DNA of 64,000 nt from Streptomyces zagrosensis (GCF_014203645.1 NZ_JACHJL010000022.1:62001-126000); one strand, 5' to 3'. Positions 33,143 through 43,740 are shown, counted from the stretch's first letter. The notes: generated by a model from the letters alone, not told the origin. Numbers and translations are program-made.

Positions 33143-34591
33143 TCACCCATGGTGCATCCATACGCCTTTGGTCTCGGTGAACACATCAAGCGCGCAGGAG
33201 CCCATCTCCCGCCCCCACCCGCTGGCCCCGAATCCGCCCCAGGGTGCGGCGGGGTCAGGAACCGGCGGCATGTTGACGAACACCGCGCCCGCACGGATAT
33301 CTGCTGCGAGCCGGTGGGCGGTGGTCAGGTCCCGGGTCCAGATCGCGGCTGCCAGGCCGTACCGGGTGTCGTTGGCACGCGCCGCCAGTTCGTCCTCGTC
33401 CTCGTAGGTGAGTACGGGCAACACGGGGCCGAAGACCTCCTGCTTGGCGATGGCCATGTCGTCTCGCACATGGGAGAAGACGGTGGGGCGGTAGAAGTGG
33501 CCGTGCTCCAGGGGGCCATCGGCGCGTGCTCCCCCGGTGACCAGCTCGGCTCCCTCGGCCAAGCCCTCCTTGACCATGGCGTCCACCCTCCGCAGGTGCT
33601 CCTCGCTCACCAGCGGCCCCAACTGGGTGTCTGGGGACAGACCGGGTCCAAGGCGCAGGGCGGCGACCGCGGCGGCGAGTTTCTCGGTGAACTCCGCCGC
33701 TCGGCGGCTGTCCACGTAAAAGCGCGCATAGGCGGCGCAGACCTGCCCACTGTTGAGCAGCGCTCCGTGCACATTGCCCTGAACGGCGGCGTCGATGTCG
33801 GCGTCCTTGGCGATGATGCTGGGGGCCTTGCCGCCCAGTTCCAGGGTGACCCGCTTGAGATCGTTCGCCGACGCCCGGACGATCTCCTGTCCCACCTCGG
33901 TGGAACCGGTGAAGGAAACCTTGTCCACCCGCGGATGCTCCACCAGGGCCCGGCCGGTCGCGGGGCCGCCGGTGAGGACGTTGACCACGCCCGGGGGAAA
34001 TCCGGCTTCCGCGCACAACCGCCCCAAGTGCAGGCTGGTCAGCGGGGTTTGCTCGGCCGGCTTGAGCACCACGGTGTTGCCGCAGGCCAACGCCGGGGCC
34101 ATCTTCCATGCCGCGATCATCAGCGGGAAGTTCCACGGAGTGATGAGCGCGCACACCCCTACCGGCTCACGGCGGGTGAAGTGCAGGGTGTCGGGATAGG
34201 AGACCGGGCTGACCGCTCCCTCGATCTTCGTGACCCAGCCCGCGTAGTAGCGAAAGTGTTCCGCGGCCCCCGCGACGCTGACCGTACGGGCCACCTCCAG
34301 CGGTTGTCCCTGGTCACGCGTCTCCAGCTCCGCGAGCTCCGCGGTGTCGCGATCGATCAGTTCGGCCAGGCGCCACAGCATCTTGGCGCGCTCGGCAGCG
34401 GACAACCTGGCCCACGCGGGGTCCTCCAGCGCCCGTCGTGCGGCGCCGACCGCGTCGTCAACGTCTGTCGGTCCGGCCTCGGCGCAGGTACCAAGGACCG
34501 ACCCGGTGGCAGGGTCACAGGTGGTGAACTCCGCTGTGCTCGCGGCGGCCGTCCACTCGCCTGCGATGAAAAGCCGGCCTCGCACATCCAT
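33143..34591 (-). CDS. NAD(P)-dependent aldehyde dehydrogenase
   Basis: 482 residues. ALDH landmarks: TPWNFPLMIAAWKMAPALAC, FTGSTEVGQEIV, LELGGKAPSIIAKDADIDAA, nucleophile Cys in NSGQVCAAYARF, EEVFGPVLPVLTYEDEDEL-like block, then PWGGFGASGWGREMG. The protein is closer to betaine- or general-aldehyde dehydrogenases than to the two HpaE proteins of this window. It lies between a TetR gene (103 bases upstream) and an NTF2-like gene. Substrate probably an intermediate of the compound taken up by the importer. Confidence 0.88.
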   Translation of the reverse strand: MDVRGRLFIAGEWTAAASTAEFTTCDPATGSVLGTCAEAGPTDVDDAVGAARRALEDPAWARLSAAERAKMLWRLAELIDRDTAELAELETRDQGQPLEVARTVSVAGAAEHFRYYAGWVTKIEGAVSPVSYPDTLHFTRREPVGVCALITPWNFPLMIAAWKMAPALACGNTVVLKPAEQTPLTSLHLGRLCAEAGFPPGVVNVLTGGPATGRALVEHPRVDKVSFTGSTEVGQEIVRASANDLKRVTLELGGKAPSIIAKDADIDAAVQGNVHGALLNSGQVCAAYARFYVDSRRAAEFTEKLAAAVAALRLGPGLSPDTQLGPLVSEEHLRRVDAMVKEGLAEGAELVTGGARADGPLEHGHFYRPTVFSHVRDDMAIAKQEVFGPVLPVLTYEDEDELAARANDTRYGLAAAIWTRDLTTAHRLAADIRAGAVFVNMPPVPDPAAPWGGFGASGWGREMGSCALDVFTETKGVWMHHG

Positions 34592-34647
34592 AACAAGATC
34601 CTTTCTCGGCCTTCGTCACGCCCCACGAGCGCGCCCGCGGGGGCGCG

Positions 34648-34710
34648 GCTCAGTCAGCTCAGCCAGTGCGGTCAGCTCGGTCAGTGCAGCCGGCTCAGTC
34701 AGTGCAGTCG
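34648..34710. repeat. Imperfect direct repeats overlapping the TetR 3' end
   Basis: GCTCAGTCAG at 34648 and again at 34693, with several CAGTGCRG units between. Short and imperfect, probably slippage-derived; part of it encodes the last residues of the TetR gene. Confidence 0.55.
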
Positions 34711-35294
34711 GCGATGTTGCGCATCAGCCGGTCAACATAGGCGCGGTGCTCCGGGATCAACGCGCCGTCCGGGAACATCAGGGAGGTGACATTGGCCCCG
34801 ATGGACATGCCGATGACCTCCCCCGCGAGTTCGGTGACGGCCGGTGCGTCGCAGGGCTCGCCCTTGCCCCGCGCTTCGGTGATGCGCACGGCGAGCCGTC
34901 TGCGCCACTCGTGTAGGTGTTCGCGGTACAGCGTCGCGAGTTCCTCGTTGGCCACCGAGTGCTCCCACAGCGCGAGCAGCACACGGGCGGAGGCGATGCG
35001 GTACGTATCCAGCGGCAGCGTCACCTCGATGTCGCGGCGCAGCGCCTCCTTCGGATCGAGCGATGGATCGCTGTCGTCGATCCGCTCGTTCATCTCCGCG
35101 AGTACGCTTTGGAACGTGGCGGCAACGATGCTGTCCTTGTTGGGGAAGTACCGCTTCAGCGCACCATTGGCGAAACCCGCCTCGGCGACGATGCTCCTCA
35201 TGGTCGCGGCCTCGAAGCCGCCCTGGATGATGAGCTTTTTCGCGACGGCGACGATTTCCCGCCGTCGCTGATCGTGGTCGATAATCTTCGGCAT
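34695..35294 (-). CDS. TetR-family regulator
   Basis: 199 residues. HTH at about residues 10-55 (RRREIVAVAKKLIIQGGFEA, ATMRSIVAEAGFANGALKRY, FPNKDSI). The ligand domain is typical in size (LLALWEHSVANEELATLYRE). It begins 8 bases after the second ABC ATPase gene, so it is cotranscribed with the importer. Probable local repressor that responds to the imported compound or its product. Confidence 0.9.
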   Translation of the reverse strand: MPKIIDHDQRRREIVAVAKKLIIQGGFEAATMRSIVAEAGFANGALKRYFPNKDSIVAATFQSVLAEMNERIDDSDPSLDPKEALRRDIEVTLPLDTYRIASARVLLALWEHSVANEELATLYREHLHEWRRRLAVRITEARGKGEPCDAPAVTELAGEVIGMSIGANVTSLMFPDGALIPEHRAYVDRLMRNIADCTD

Positions 35295-35302
35295 AGTTTT
35301 CC

Positions 35303-36153
<851 letters not shown>

Positions 36154-36157
<4 letters not shown>

Positions 36158-37947
36158 GTGTGCACCGTCCGTCCGGCCTTGGTCCAGGCCGCGTCCAGTT
36201 CGGCGCGGCTTGCGGTGTCGTCCTGCGAAGCCTTGATGAGCTCCGCGGTGTACGGATCGCCGGGGTGGGCGAAGATCTGCTCCACCGTGCCGGTCTCGAT
36301 GACCCTGCCGTCCTTCATGACCGCGACCCGGTCGCAGATGTCGGCGACCACGCCGAAGTTGTGCGTGACGATGACGAGCGCCATCTGGTATTCCTGCTGG
36401 AGTTCACGCAGCAGTTCGAGCACCTCGGCTTGGACGGTGACGTCCAGCGCGGTGGTCGGCTCGTCGGCGACCAGCAGGCTCGGGTTGCCCGCGACTGCTC
36501 CCGCGATGAGGACGCGCTGTGCCATGCCGCCGGAGATCTGGTGCGGGTGCGAGGCTAGTACGCGGTCGGGATCGGTGATGCCGACCCGCAGGAGCATCTC
36601 GCGTGCCCGCTCCCGCGCCTTCGCCTTGGACAGCTTGTGCACCGCCCGCAGGGGTTCGACGAGTTGATGTCCGACCGTGTAGCAGGGGTCCAGGTTACTC
36701 ATCGGTTCCTGGGGCACGTAGCCGATCTGGGTGCCGAGCAGCGCGTGGCGCTTGGCCCGCGGCAGCTCGCCGACCGACTGGCCGCCGAGCCAGATGCCGT
36801 CCGCGGTCGCGCGGCCGTCCATCGGCAGCAGGTCCAGTGCGGAGAACACGGTCTGTGACTTGCCTGATCCCGACTCGCCGACGATGCCGAGGACTTCGCC
36901 GGGGGCGACGTCCAGGCAGACTCCGCGTACGACCTGTTTGTCGCCGTGCGGTGTGCCGTAGGTGACGTGGAGGTTCTCGATCCGCAGCGCGCTGAGTTCG
37001 GCCGGGTGTACCAGCTCGCCGGTGCTGCTGGTCGTCTCGTCGCTCGGCTGCTGGGCACGTCGGCGGCGGCGGGGTGCCGGTTCGGTCCGCACGCTCACCA
37101 GGTCGGCGAGGGTCGATCCCATGAACGCGAGTGCGGCGATCGTGATGCCCAGCGCCGCCGATGGCCACAGCAAGATGAGCGGGTGGGTCAGCATGGTGCG
37201 GAACCCGTCGTTCATCATCTGGCCCCAGTTGGGGTCGGACGCGGTGCCGATGCCCAGGAACTGGAGGCCGGTCTGCATGCCCATCGCGATACCCGCGGTG
37301 AGAGCGGACTGGATGATCACCGGTGCGTGGACGGCCCGCAGTACGTGCGTGTGCAGAATCTTGATGTGGGTGAGCCCGGCGACCCGGGCGGCGTCGATGT
37401 AGGGCTCCTTGCGCACCGCGAGGGCCTTCGAGCGGGATATGCGGTAGTAGCCCGGCGCCATGAAGGCGCCCACCGTCACCATCAGCACCGTGAAGTCCGC
37501 GCCCGTGCCGGCGGCGACGATGAGCAGGACGATCATTCCGGGCACGGACTGCACGCCGTCGCTGATCCACGAGAAGACTCGGTCGGTGAGGCCGCCGAAG
37601 TATCCGGCCGCCACCCCGGCGGGCACCCCGAGCACGACTCCGGTCAGGCAGGCGACGGCTGCTCCGTAAAGGGTCGTACGCGCCCCGAACAGCAGTCTGC
37701 TGAGGATGTCCCGGCCGGCCGAGTCGCCGCCCATGAGGTGATCGGAGTTCGGTGGTGCCTGGGTGAGGGCGAAGTCCACGAAGTTGGGGTCGTGTGGGGC
37801 GAACAGCGGGGCGAACAGTCCGGCGATGACCACCAGGAGGAACACGGCCAGTGCGGCGATCCCGATGGGACGGCGCAGGTATCGAGACCACAGTGCTTGC
37901 TTGGCCGAAACGGGTGCGGTCTTTGCGGGGGATGCGGCTTCGTTCAT
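36154..37947 (-). CDS. Fused DppC-type permease and DppD-type ATPase
   Basis: 597 residues from ATG 37947 overlapping the upstream permease stop. Residues 1-285 are a DppC permease: RRPIGIAALAVFLLVVIAGL, HLMGGDSAGRDILSRLLFGA, the EAA loop IDAARVAGLTHIKILHTHV, and about six membrane segments. A basic, Ser/Thr-rich linker (residues about 286-318) leads to a full ATPase: GIVGESGSGKSQTVFSALDL, signature HQISGGMAQRVLIAGAVAG, Walker B LLVADEPTTALDV, and the Opp C-terminal GDPYTAELIKASQ. These subunits are usually separate genes, though fusions are known. No stop or frame change separates the halves. Confidence 0.92.
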
Positions 37948-38885
37948 TTCTCGCGCACCTTTGGATTGACCCACCCGAGCACCAGGTCGAGCAGGAAGTT
38001 GACGACGACGACGAACACGACCGTCACGACGGTCAGTCCGAGCAAGACCGGGATGTCGCCGATCTGGGAGGCCGACTGGGTGAGGCTGCCGATGCCCGGG
38101 AGGTTGAAGATGATTTCGACGACGATCGCGCCGCCGAGCAGCCCGACGAACATGATCGCGAGGACGGTGAGCGCGGCGGGCGAGGCATTGCGCAGCACAT
38201 GCAGCGTTACGCGCCGTGCGGACAGCCCGCGGGCCCGCAGCGTGCGGACGAAGTCCTGGTTGTTCACCTCAAGGAAGCCGTTGCGGAGCTGTTCGGCGAT
38301 CATCACGATCGCGCCGAGTGCCAGCGCGATCGACGGCAGGGTGATGGAGCGCAGCCACCCGCTGGCGGAGTGCGTCAAAGGCACGTAGCCGACTGCGGGG
38401 AACCACTGGAGCTTGATCGCGAAAGCCATGACGAGCATGAGGCTCACCCAAAACCCGGGGAGGGCGAACAGGACCACCGAGGCGAGCTTGAGGACACGGG
38501 CGAGGATGCCGCTGGGACGCAGTCCGGTGGCGATGCCCACGATGAGCCCGACCACGGCCGCGAGGAGCGTGGCGGCCACCACGATCGACAAGGTGACCGG
38601 CACGCGCAGGCTGATCTGGTCCGAGACGGGTTGGAAGTTACGCCATGACGTCCCGAAGTCGCCACGCACCGCGTGCGAGAGCCAATCCCAAAACTGCTCC
38701 AAGAGCGGGCGGTTCAGGCCGAGTTGTTGTCGCAGTGCCGCCCGCTGGGCGGGGGTGGCGCTGTCGCCGAGCAGGCCGGCGGTGGGATCGCCGATGGCTA
38801 GGTGGGCCAAGAAGAATGAGGCGGACGTGACGACCACCAGGAGGATGGCCCCTGACAACAGGCGCCGAAGCGTGAATCTGATCAT
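37944..38885 (-). CDS. Oligopeptide-type ABC importer permease (DppB/OppB-like)
   Basis: 313 residues from ATG 38885 behind GAGGGGTCC. First transmembrane helix RLLSGAILLVVVTSASFFLA, conserved LRQQLGLNRPLLEQFWDWL, then RGDFGTSW, the EAA loop DFVRTLRARGLSARRVTLHV, and the ending DLVLGWVNPKVREK. Six membrane segments. Pairs with the DppC half of the next gene. Confidence 0.92.
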   Translation of the reverse strand: MIRFTLRRLLSGAILLVVVTSASFFLAHLAIGDPTAGLLGDSATPAQRAALRQQLGLNRPLLEQFWDWLSHAVRGDFGTSWRNFQPVSDQISLRVPVTLSIVVAATLLAAVVGLIVGIATGLRPSGILARVLKLASVVLFALPGFWVSLMLVMAFAIKLQWFPAVGYVPLTHSASGWLRSITLPSIALALGAIVMIAEQLRNGFLEVNNQDFVRTLRARGLSARRVTLHVLRNASPAALTVLAIMFVGLLGGAIVVEIIFNLPGIGSLTQSASQIGDIPVLLGLTVVTVVFVVVVNFLLDLVLGWVNPKVREK

Positions 38886-38947
38886 GTAAGGACCCCTCTG
38901 GGGGCGGTGGCCGCCTGCGCACCGGGCGACCACCGCCGAAACGGGAA

Positions 38948-40462
38948 TTAGCCGCGCTGAATGAACCGCAGGGTCGGGAACATCATCCCGGTGAGCGGGG
39001 TTACCTTGATGCCCTTGTTGCTGAAGTAGGTGTTGTTCGCCTGGTACCAGACGTCCTGCCAAGCCTGGTTGGTGACCTCCGCGTTGAGCCGGCGGATCTG
39101 CGCGATCTGCTTCTGGCCGGATGTCGCGCCGATCGTGCCGAGGAGCTTGTGGAGTTCGGGAAATGCCTCGGTCGAGGGGTTCGGGTTGAACCACTGCCGT
39201 GAGGCGATCCGCCCGTCCACCGACGCCGCCGCGTTGGAGTCAAGCGCCACCACCGCCACGAACATCGGATAGGTCGCGGCGTTCTTCTGGTAGTCGGCGG
39301 GCGACAGGTTCTTCCACGTCACCTTGATGCCGAGCTGGCCGAGGATCTGCTGGACGGCGGGCTGCCACGGTTGGAAGATCGATGACATGGGCATCGTCAC
39401 GCGAAATCCGTCGGGGTAGCCGGCGTCGGCCATGAGTTGCTTGGCCTTGTCCATGTCGAAGGCGTATTGATCGTTGAGCGAGGCGTCATACGCGGGGTCT
39501 CCGGCGGGGAACACCTGGTTGGTCGCCACCCCGGCGCCCTGCCCCACCGACTTCAGGATGGCCGCGCCGTCGAAGGCGTGGTTGATGGCCTGCCGCACTC
39601 GTATGTCACCGAGGGGTTTGAGCCGCTTGCCCATGCGGTCCGTGAACTGGATGCCCACCCAGGTGGCGACCTTGGATGCGACGTTCCAGCCGTTTCTCTT
39701 CGCGTGGGGGATGTCTGCCGCGTTGGCGTAGGCGACGTCGAGTTGGCCCGAGAGCATGGCGTTGAAGCTCGCGGTCGGGTCGGCGATGGGGAAGACGCTC
39801 ACCGTGCCGAACGGGTAGGTCTTACGGTCCCAGTGCCCGGGCTTCCTGGTGAAGACGTAACTCGACCCCGGCGTCGATTTGCCCGTGTCGTAGGTGTAGG
39901 GGCCCGACCCGGCGGGCCGGGTGCTGAGCGCCTTGGCCTTGATCGCGGCAGGTGACGCCATCCAACTGCGCCCAAGGCCCATGGAGTACAGCAGGGCGTC
40001 GTCCTTCTTCTTCAGGTGGATGGCGATGGCGTTGCGGTTCACCTGGCGCACAGCGGAGACGTTGGCGTAGGTCTGGCCGGAGCGGACGCCGGCCTTGAGG
40101 TGCTGAAGATTGTGCACCGCTGCCGTGGCGTCGAAGGGTTGCCCGTCACTGAACGTGACCCCGGAGCGCAGCCGCATGGTGAGCGTCAGGTGATCCGGGG
40201 AGTACGTCCATGATGTGGCGAGTGCGGGGATGGGATGCGAGTCCTTGTCCAGGGCGACCAGGGGGTCGTAGACGGCGGACAGGTAGGGGCCGTCGAAACC
40301 GATGTCGGCCTGTGCCGGGTCCCAGGAGGTGACGTCGAGGAGCGTCCCGATCTTGATTTTCTCGTCGGGTCCGCTGCCGCCGGAAGAGGCACCGGCGTTC
40401 GTACAGGCGGCCAGCGCGAGTGCGATGACCGCGACAAGTGTGGCTCTCCAGATCCTCTGCAT
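38948..40462 (-). CDS. Family 5 solute-binding lipoprotein of the ABC importer
   Basis: 504 residues from ATG 40462; lipobox LAAC (Cys20). SBP_bac_5 pattern: LLDVTSWDPAQADIGFDGPY, the signature region TMRLRSGVTFSDGQPFDATA, GSGPYTYDTGKSTPGSSYVF, FPIADPTASFNAMLSGQLDV, VRQAINHAFDGAAILKSVGQ. Such proteins bind peptides, opines, nickel chelates or other mid-size solutes. First gene of the importer operon; a palindrome that also occurs at 49335 lies 152 bases upstream. Confidence 0.92.
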   Translation of the reverse strand: MQRIWRATLVAVIALALAACTNAGASSGGSGPDEKIKIGTLLDVTSWDPAQADIGFDGPYLSAVYDPLVALDKDSHPIPALATSWTYSPDHLTLTMRLRSGVTFSDGQPFDATAAVHNLQHLKAGVRSGQTYANVSAVRQVNRNAIAIHLKKKDDALLYSMGLGRSWMASPAAIKAKALSTRPAGSGPYTYDTGKSTPGSSYVFTRKPGHWDRKTYPFGTVSVFPIADPTASFNAMLSGQLDVAYANAADIPHAKRNGWNVASKVATWVGIQFTDRMGKRLKPLGDIRVRQAINHAFDGAAILKSVGQGAGVATNQVFPAGDPAYDASLNDQYAFDMDKAKQLMADAGYPDGFRVTMPMSSIFQPWQPAVQQILGQLGIKVTWKNLSPADYQKNAATYPMFVAVVALDSNAAASVDGRIASRQWFNPNPSTEAFPELHKLLGTIGATSGQKQIAQIRRLNAEVTNQAWQDVWYQANNTYFSNKGIKVTPLTGMMFPTLRFIQRG

Positions 40463-40613
40463 GGAATCTTCTCTCAAGTAAGAGGGGGCGCTGATGCCAG
40501 ATTGAGCAGGGAGAGGAAACCGCCGGTCCTCTTCGCCATCGCAACGCTCGGCCCAAAGACGGGGGGCGGGTGCACGGAAGAGTTCCCCTGCCCGCCATCT
40601 CACGTGTCGTGGC

Positions 40614-40629
40614 CGTTAGTCTACGGACG
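40614..40629. promoter_or_regulatory. GT-N2-AC palindrome upstream of the importer operon
   Basis: CGTTAGTCTACGGACG, of the form CGT-N2-GT-N2-AC-N2-ACG (core GTCTAC). The identical 16-mer in the opposite orientation lies at 49335-49350. The GT-N2-AC core matches FadR-type GntR operators. Confidence 0.65.
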
Positions 40630-40709
40630 TCGGCAAAAAAGGCAATGGCCCCACCACAGCCAAATTGGCAGGGGTGGGGCCGTCGTTAAGCCAGGGGCCA
40701 AGAGGTGTG

Positions 40710-41699
40710 TCAGACCGCCTCAGCGACGATGACGCGCGGGCTTCCGGGCAGCGCGAGCACCTCGCGCCGGCGCCATCCGGCCGCCTCCAACCAGGCCGTG
40801 ACCTCGGACTGCGGGTAGACCACCGTGCCGTCGATGACGAGGTACTCCCCCGCGTGCAGCGCGTCGATCGGACGCTGGCGGTCGTCGTCGTCCAAAAGGA
40901 AGTCAAGGAGCAGCAGCGTGGCTCCATCGCGCGCGGCGGCCCGGGCATTGACGAGGATGGCGCGGTTCTGCTCGGCGGTGAAGCGGTGGATGACGTGGTT
41001 GACCATGACCAGATCGTGGTCTCCGCCCGGGCTGGCCGTATCGGTTGGCGCGGGATCGATCCGCGCCCGGTCCGCGAGCCCCGCCGTGTCGAGCGCTTCG
41101 GCTATGGCGTCCGATGACCCCGGGTCGAAGACGAAGCGCGCCGACAGATCGGGGTTGGCCCGTAGGGCGCCGATGGCGAAGGCCGGGGAGAGCCCGCCGA
41201 GGTCAAGTAGGTCGCGATAGGGGCCGAAGTCGAAGGACCGGGCGAGCATGGCGGCGTGCAGCGCGTTGTAGCGCATGACTCCTGCCATGAACGCCTTCCA
41301 CCGCGCCTCGTCCATCTCCAGCTCACCGGGCTTGGTGGTGTCAACGGTGGTGTCGAACTGTAGCCAGTGGCCGTAGCTGATCTCGTTCAGGAAGGCGAGG
41401 AAGGGATGGAGGTCGAGCTCGCCGTCGCCCGTCAGGTAGGCGGCGGCGTCCGGCGCCAGCCGGTAGCGGCCCGCGCGGCGCTCCAACAGCCCCAGTCCGT
41501 TCATGGCGTCGGCGAGTATCCGTGCCATCCGCTCGCTGACCCCGGTCGCCGATGCCAGTTCGGCCACGTCGCGTTCGCCATCGGCGAGGGCGCGGAAGAT
41601 GCCGGTGCGCGCGGCGGCGAAGAGTTGCTTGGCCCCCATGTAGCCGATCGCGATGTCAACGATGCGGTCGGGCGCGGCGGACGTGCTGGGTGCGGTCAT
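40710..41699 (-). CDS. SAM-dependent O-methyltransferase
   Basis: 329 residues from ATG 41699 behind AGGAGGAC. Residues 10-90 are the winged-helix dimerisation domain of plant-type O-methyltransferases (AKQLFAAARTGIFRALADGE, ATGVSERMARILADAMNGLG, LLERRAGRYRLAP). The SAM-binding motif I is YRDLLDLGGLSPAFAIGAL; VMVNHVIHRFTAEQNRAIL and LLLLDFLLDDDD follow. It may methylate a hydroxyl of an aromatic ring or an enol. Its place in a catabolic cluster is unusual. Cotranscribed with the aldo/keto reductase upstream (70-base gap). Confidence 0.87.
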   Translation of the reverse strand: MTAPSTSAAPDRIVDIAIGYMGAKQLFAAARTGIFRALADGERDVAELASATGVSERMARILADAMNGLGLLERRAGRYRLAPDAAAYLTGDGELDLHPFLAFLNEISYGHWLQFDTTVDTTKPGELEMDEARWKAFMAGVMRYNALHAAMLARSFDFGPYRDLLDLGGLSPAFAIGALRANPDLSARFVFDPGSSDAIAEALDTAGLADRARIDPAPTDTASPGGDHDLVMVNHVIHRFTAEQNRAILVNARAAARDGATLLLLDFLLDDDDRQRPIDALHAGEYLVIDGTVVYPQSEVTAWLEAAGWRRREVLALPGSPRVIVAEAV

Positions 41700-41769
41700 G
41701 GTGTCCTCCTGAAGAGTTGTCGTACGACTGCTGAGGGGGTATGCGCACGCCCGCAGGCGGCGTCTTGTT

Positions 41770-42738
41770 TCACCAGGTGCCGTCCGCGGCGACGTCGCGA
41801 TCGAGCCACAGGTCCGCCACGGCCCGGCGCAGCGCCTTTGGCCCCACGCGGTCGAGCAGGGCGATCGCTCCGACGTTGTCCTCCAACTGGCTCCGCCGGG
41901 ACACGCCGACCAAAACGTTGGCGGTACCGGGGTTGGCCAGGCAAAAGGCGATGCCCAACTGTGCGGGCGAAGCGCCGAACGCATCGGCCAGGTGCCGTAC
42001 TTCGCCGTAGGACGCGGCGATGCGCTCACGGATGCCGCCGACATCGGCACCGATCTTGCGGCCCGGGCGAAGGTTGCCGACCAGCATGCCGCCCTCGAAG
42101 ACGTCGGACGCCTGGAGGGCGAGCTCCCCGGCGTCGAACAGTGGGGCGTAGTAGCGACCCTCGGCCATCGACCTGCGCACCAATCCGTACTTGAGCTGCG
42201 CGAACGTGGGTGGCACCAGTCCTTGCTCGCGCGCGAAGTCGATCGCCGCACGCAGGTCGCCATACCGCCAGTTGTTCACGCCCCAGGTGCCGAACCGGCC
42301 TGCGTCGATCTGCTCGGCGACATCGGTGACGACTCGCTCGACGTCGAGGTCGCCGAAGTAGTCGCCGACGACGACCATGTCGGCCCGCTCGACGCCAACG
42401 CGCTCCAGGGACGTCTCAAGCTGCTGCGTGAACCCGGTGGTGGGGTAGTCCCAAAGCCAGAGTTTGCCGCAGAACTGCCAGTTGGCGCGGGCGAGTCCGG
42501 CCTCCCGCACGGCGCGGCCGAAGATCAGATCGGTACGCGCGTTCTCCGCGTGCGGGCCCATGTTGTAGTGCGCGACGTCGAAGAAGGCGCAGTCGAGCTC
42601 CGCGGCCCGCGCGACCAGCGATACCGCGTCATCGAAATCCATCCGGTCCCAGGTATTCCAGGACCCCAGCGCCAGCACCGGCACATCGGGGCCACCAGGC
42701 CCCAATCGGCGGCGGGGCACGGACTGTGCAGTGCTCAA
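41770..42738 (-). CDS. Aldo/keto reductase, copy 1
   Basis: 322 residues. AKR barrel: RRRLGPGGPDVPVLALGSWN at the start, catalytic Asp and Tyr in FFDVAHYNMG, Lys in FCGKLWLWDY, TWGVNNWRYGDLRAAIDFAR, then the NADPH-binding VLVGVSRRSQLEDNVGAIAL. The Tyr region departs from the common DTAxxYG form. A sister gene lies at 50536-51498, sharing the blocks WNTWDRMDF/WHTFDRMDF and LQASDVFEGG/MQASDVLEGG. Divergent from the SDR gene over a tandem operator at 42763. Confidence 0.88.
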   Translation of the reverse strand: MSTAQSVPRRRLGPGGPDVPVLALGSWNTWDRMDFDDAVSLVARAAELDCAFFDVAHYNMGPHAENARTDLIFGRAVREAGLARANWQFCGKLWLWDYPTTGFTQQLETSLERVGVERADMVVVGDYFGDLDVERVVTDVAEQIDAGRFGTWGVNNWRYGDLRAAIDFAREQGLVPPTFAQLKYGLVRRSMAEGRYYAPLFDAGELALQASDVFEGGMLVGNLRPGRKIGADVGGIRERIAASYGEVRHLADAFGASPAQLGIAFCLANPGTANVLVGVSRRSQLEDNVGAIALLDRVGPKALRRAVADLWLDRDVAADGTW

Positions 42739-42762
42739 AGCTCCTCCCGGAAGCCTCGGCTT

Positions 42763-42786
42763 TTTTGTCTACGCTTGTATACTATA
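42763..42786. promoter_or_regulatory. Tandem GT-N2-AC operator-like sites between divergent genes
   Basis: TTGTCTACG (core 42767-42772) and TTGTATACTATA (core 42777-42782), ten bases apart, one helical turn. The first core equals that at 40619 and the second those at 59203 and 60861. The location is just upstream of both the AKR and SDR genes. Confidence 0.6.
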
Positions 42787-42829
42787 CCGCTGACGCCGTG
42801 ACAGGGGTCTCGGCGCGAGGGGAGCGAAG

Positions 42830-43570
42830 ATGAAGCGCACACGCACCGTGCTCGTCACCGGTGGAGCCGGCGGGATCGGCCAAGCAGTGGCCGCGGCATT
42901 CGCAGCCGCGGGCGACACCGTGGTGATCGCCGACCGGGACGCCGAGCGCGTCACGCAGACGGCTCAGGTCCTGGGCGTCCATGGCCGGGTTCTCGACATC
43001 ACCGATGAGCCGTCGATCAACCGTGAACTCGACGCGCTACAAGCGCAGTTCGGGCCCATCGAGGTGCTGGTGAACAATGCGGGCCTGCTTACGGTGCACG
43101 GCAAGCTCCTGGAGTTGCCCGGCAGCGACTTGGACACCATTCTGCGCACCAATGTGGTGGGCACGTTCTTGATGACCCAGCACGTCGCGCGCCGCATGGT
43201 CGCGGCCGACGTCGCCGGGACGATCGTCAACATCTCCTCGATCGGCGGCAGGCAGCCCACGCCGGGCATGGGCGGCTACGAGAGCAGCAAGGCGGCCGTG
43301 GACGCGCTTACCCGCTGGGCGGCGATCGAACTAGCCGAGCACGGCATCCGCGTCAACGCCGTGGCACCCGGGCCGGTCCGCACGGAGATGATGGCCGCTG
43401 GCATGCCGGAGGGTTCACCGCAGCGGCGGGCGTGGGAGGACCGCATCCCGTTGCACAAGTTCGCCGCGGTGGACGATGTCGCCGCGGCGGCCGTCTTCCT
43501 CGCTGGCAGCGGCGCCGCGCACATCACCGGCACCAGCCTGCCGGTGGACGGCGGCCAACTGCTGACCTGA
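42830..43570 (+). CDS. Short-chain dehydrogenase/reductase
   Basis: 246 residues from ATG behind GAGGGGAGCG. Classical SDR: cofactor motif TGGAGGIGQAVAAAFA, acidic residue IADRDAER suggesting NAD(H), NNAG at VLVNNAGLL, catalytic Ser in NISSIGG, Tyr-x-x-x-Lys in GYESSKAAVDAL, and the C-terminal ITGTSLPVDGGQLL. Oxidises or reduces an alcohol/ketone, probably of the same pathway as the divergent AKR. Confidence 0.92.
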   Translation: MKRTRTVLVTGGAGGIGQAVAAAFAAAGDTVVIADRDAERVTQTAQVLGVHGRVLDITDEPSINRELDALQAQFGPIEVLVNNAGLLTVHGKLLELPGSDLDTILRTNVVGTFLMTQHVARRMVAADVAGTIVNISSIGGRQPTPGMGGYESSKAAVDALTRWAAIELAEHGIRVNAVAPGPVRTEMMAAGMPEGSPQRRAWEDRIPLHKFAAVDDVAAAAVFLAGSGAAHITGTSLPVDGGQLLT

Positions 43571-43582
43571 TCACTTCGGCCA

Positions 43583-43618
43583 GCCGCCCGCGTACGAGAG
43601 GGATGACGCACGGGCGGC
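43583..43618. terminator. Hairpin terminator between SDR and response regulator genes
   Basis: GCCGCCCG pairs perfectly with CGGGCGGC, extended by an inner CGT/ACG. Convergent genes on both sides can use it. Confidence 0.7.
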
Positions 43619-43740
43619 CGTGCCGGTCCGCGCGTCGCCCAGCGCCTGGGGAGGTTGCACGCCGGCGCACTGTCAGGGGCTGGTGGAAGCCAGGCCCTGA
43701 CCTCCTCGGCGACCGGTCCCGGGCCTGATGGGGCGCGAGT

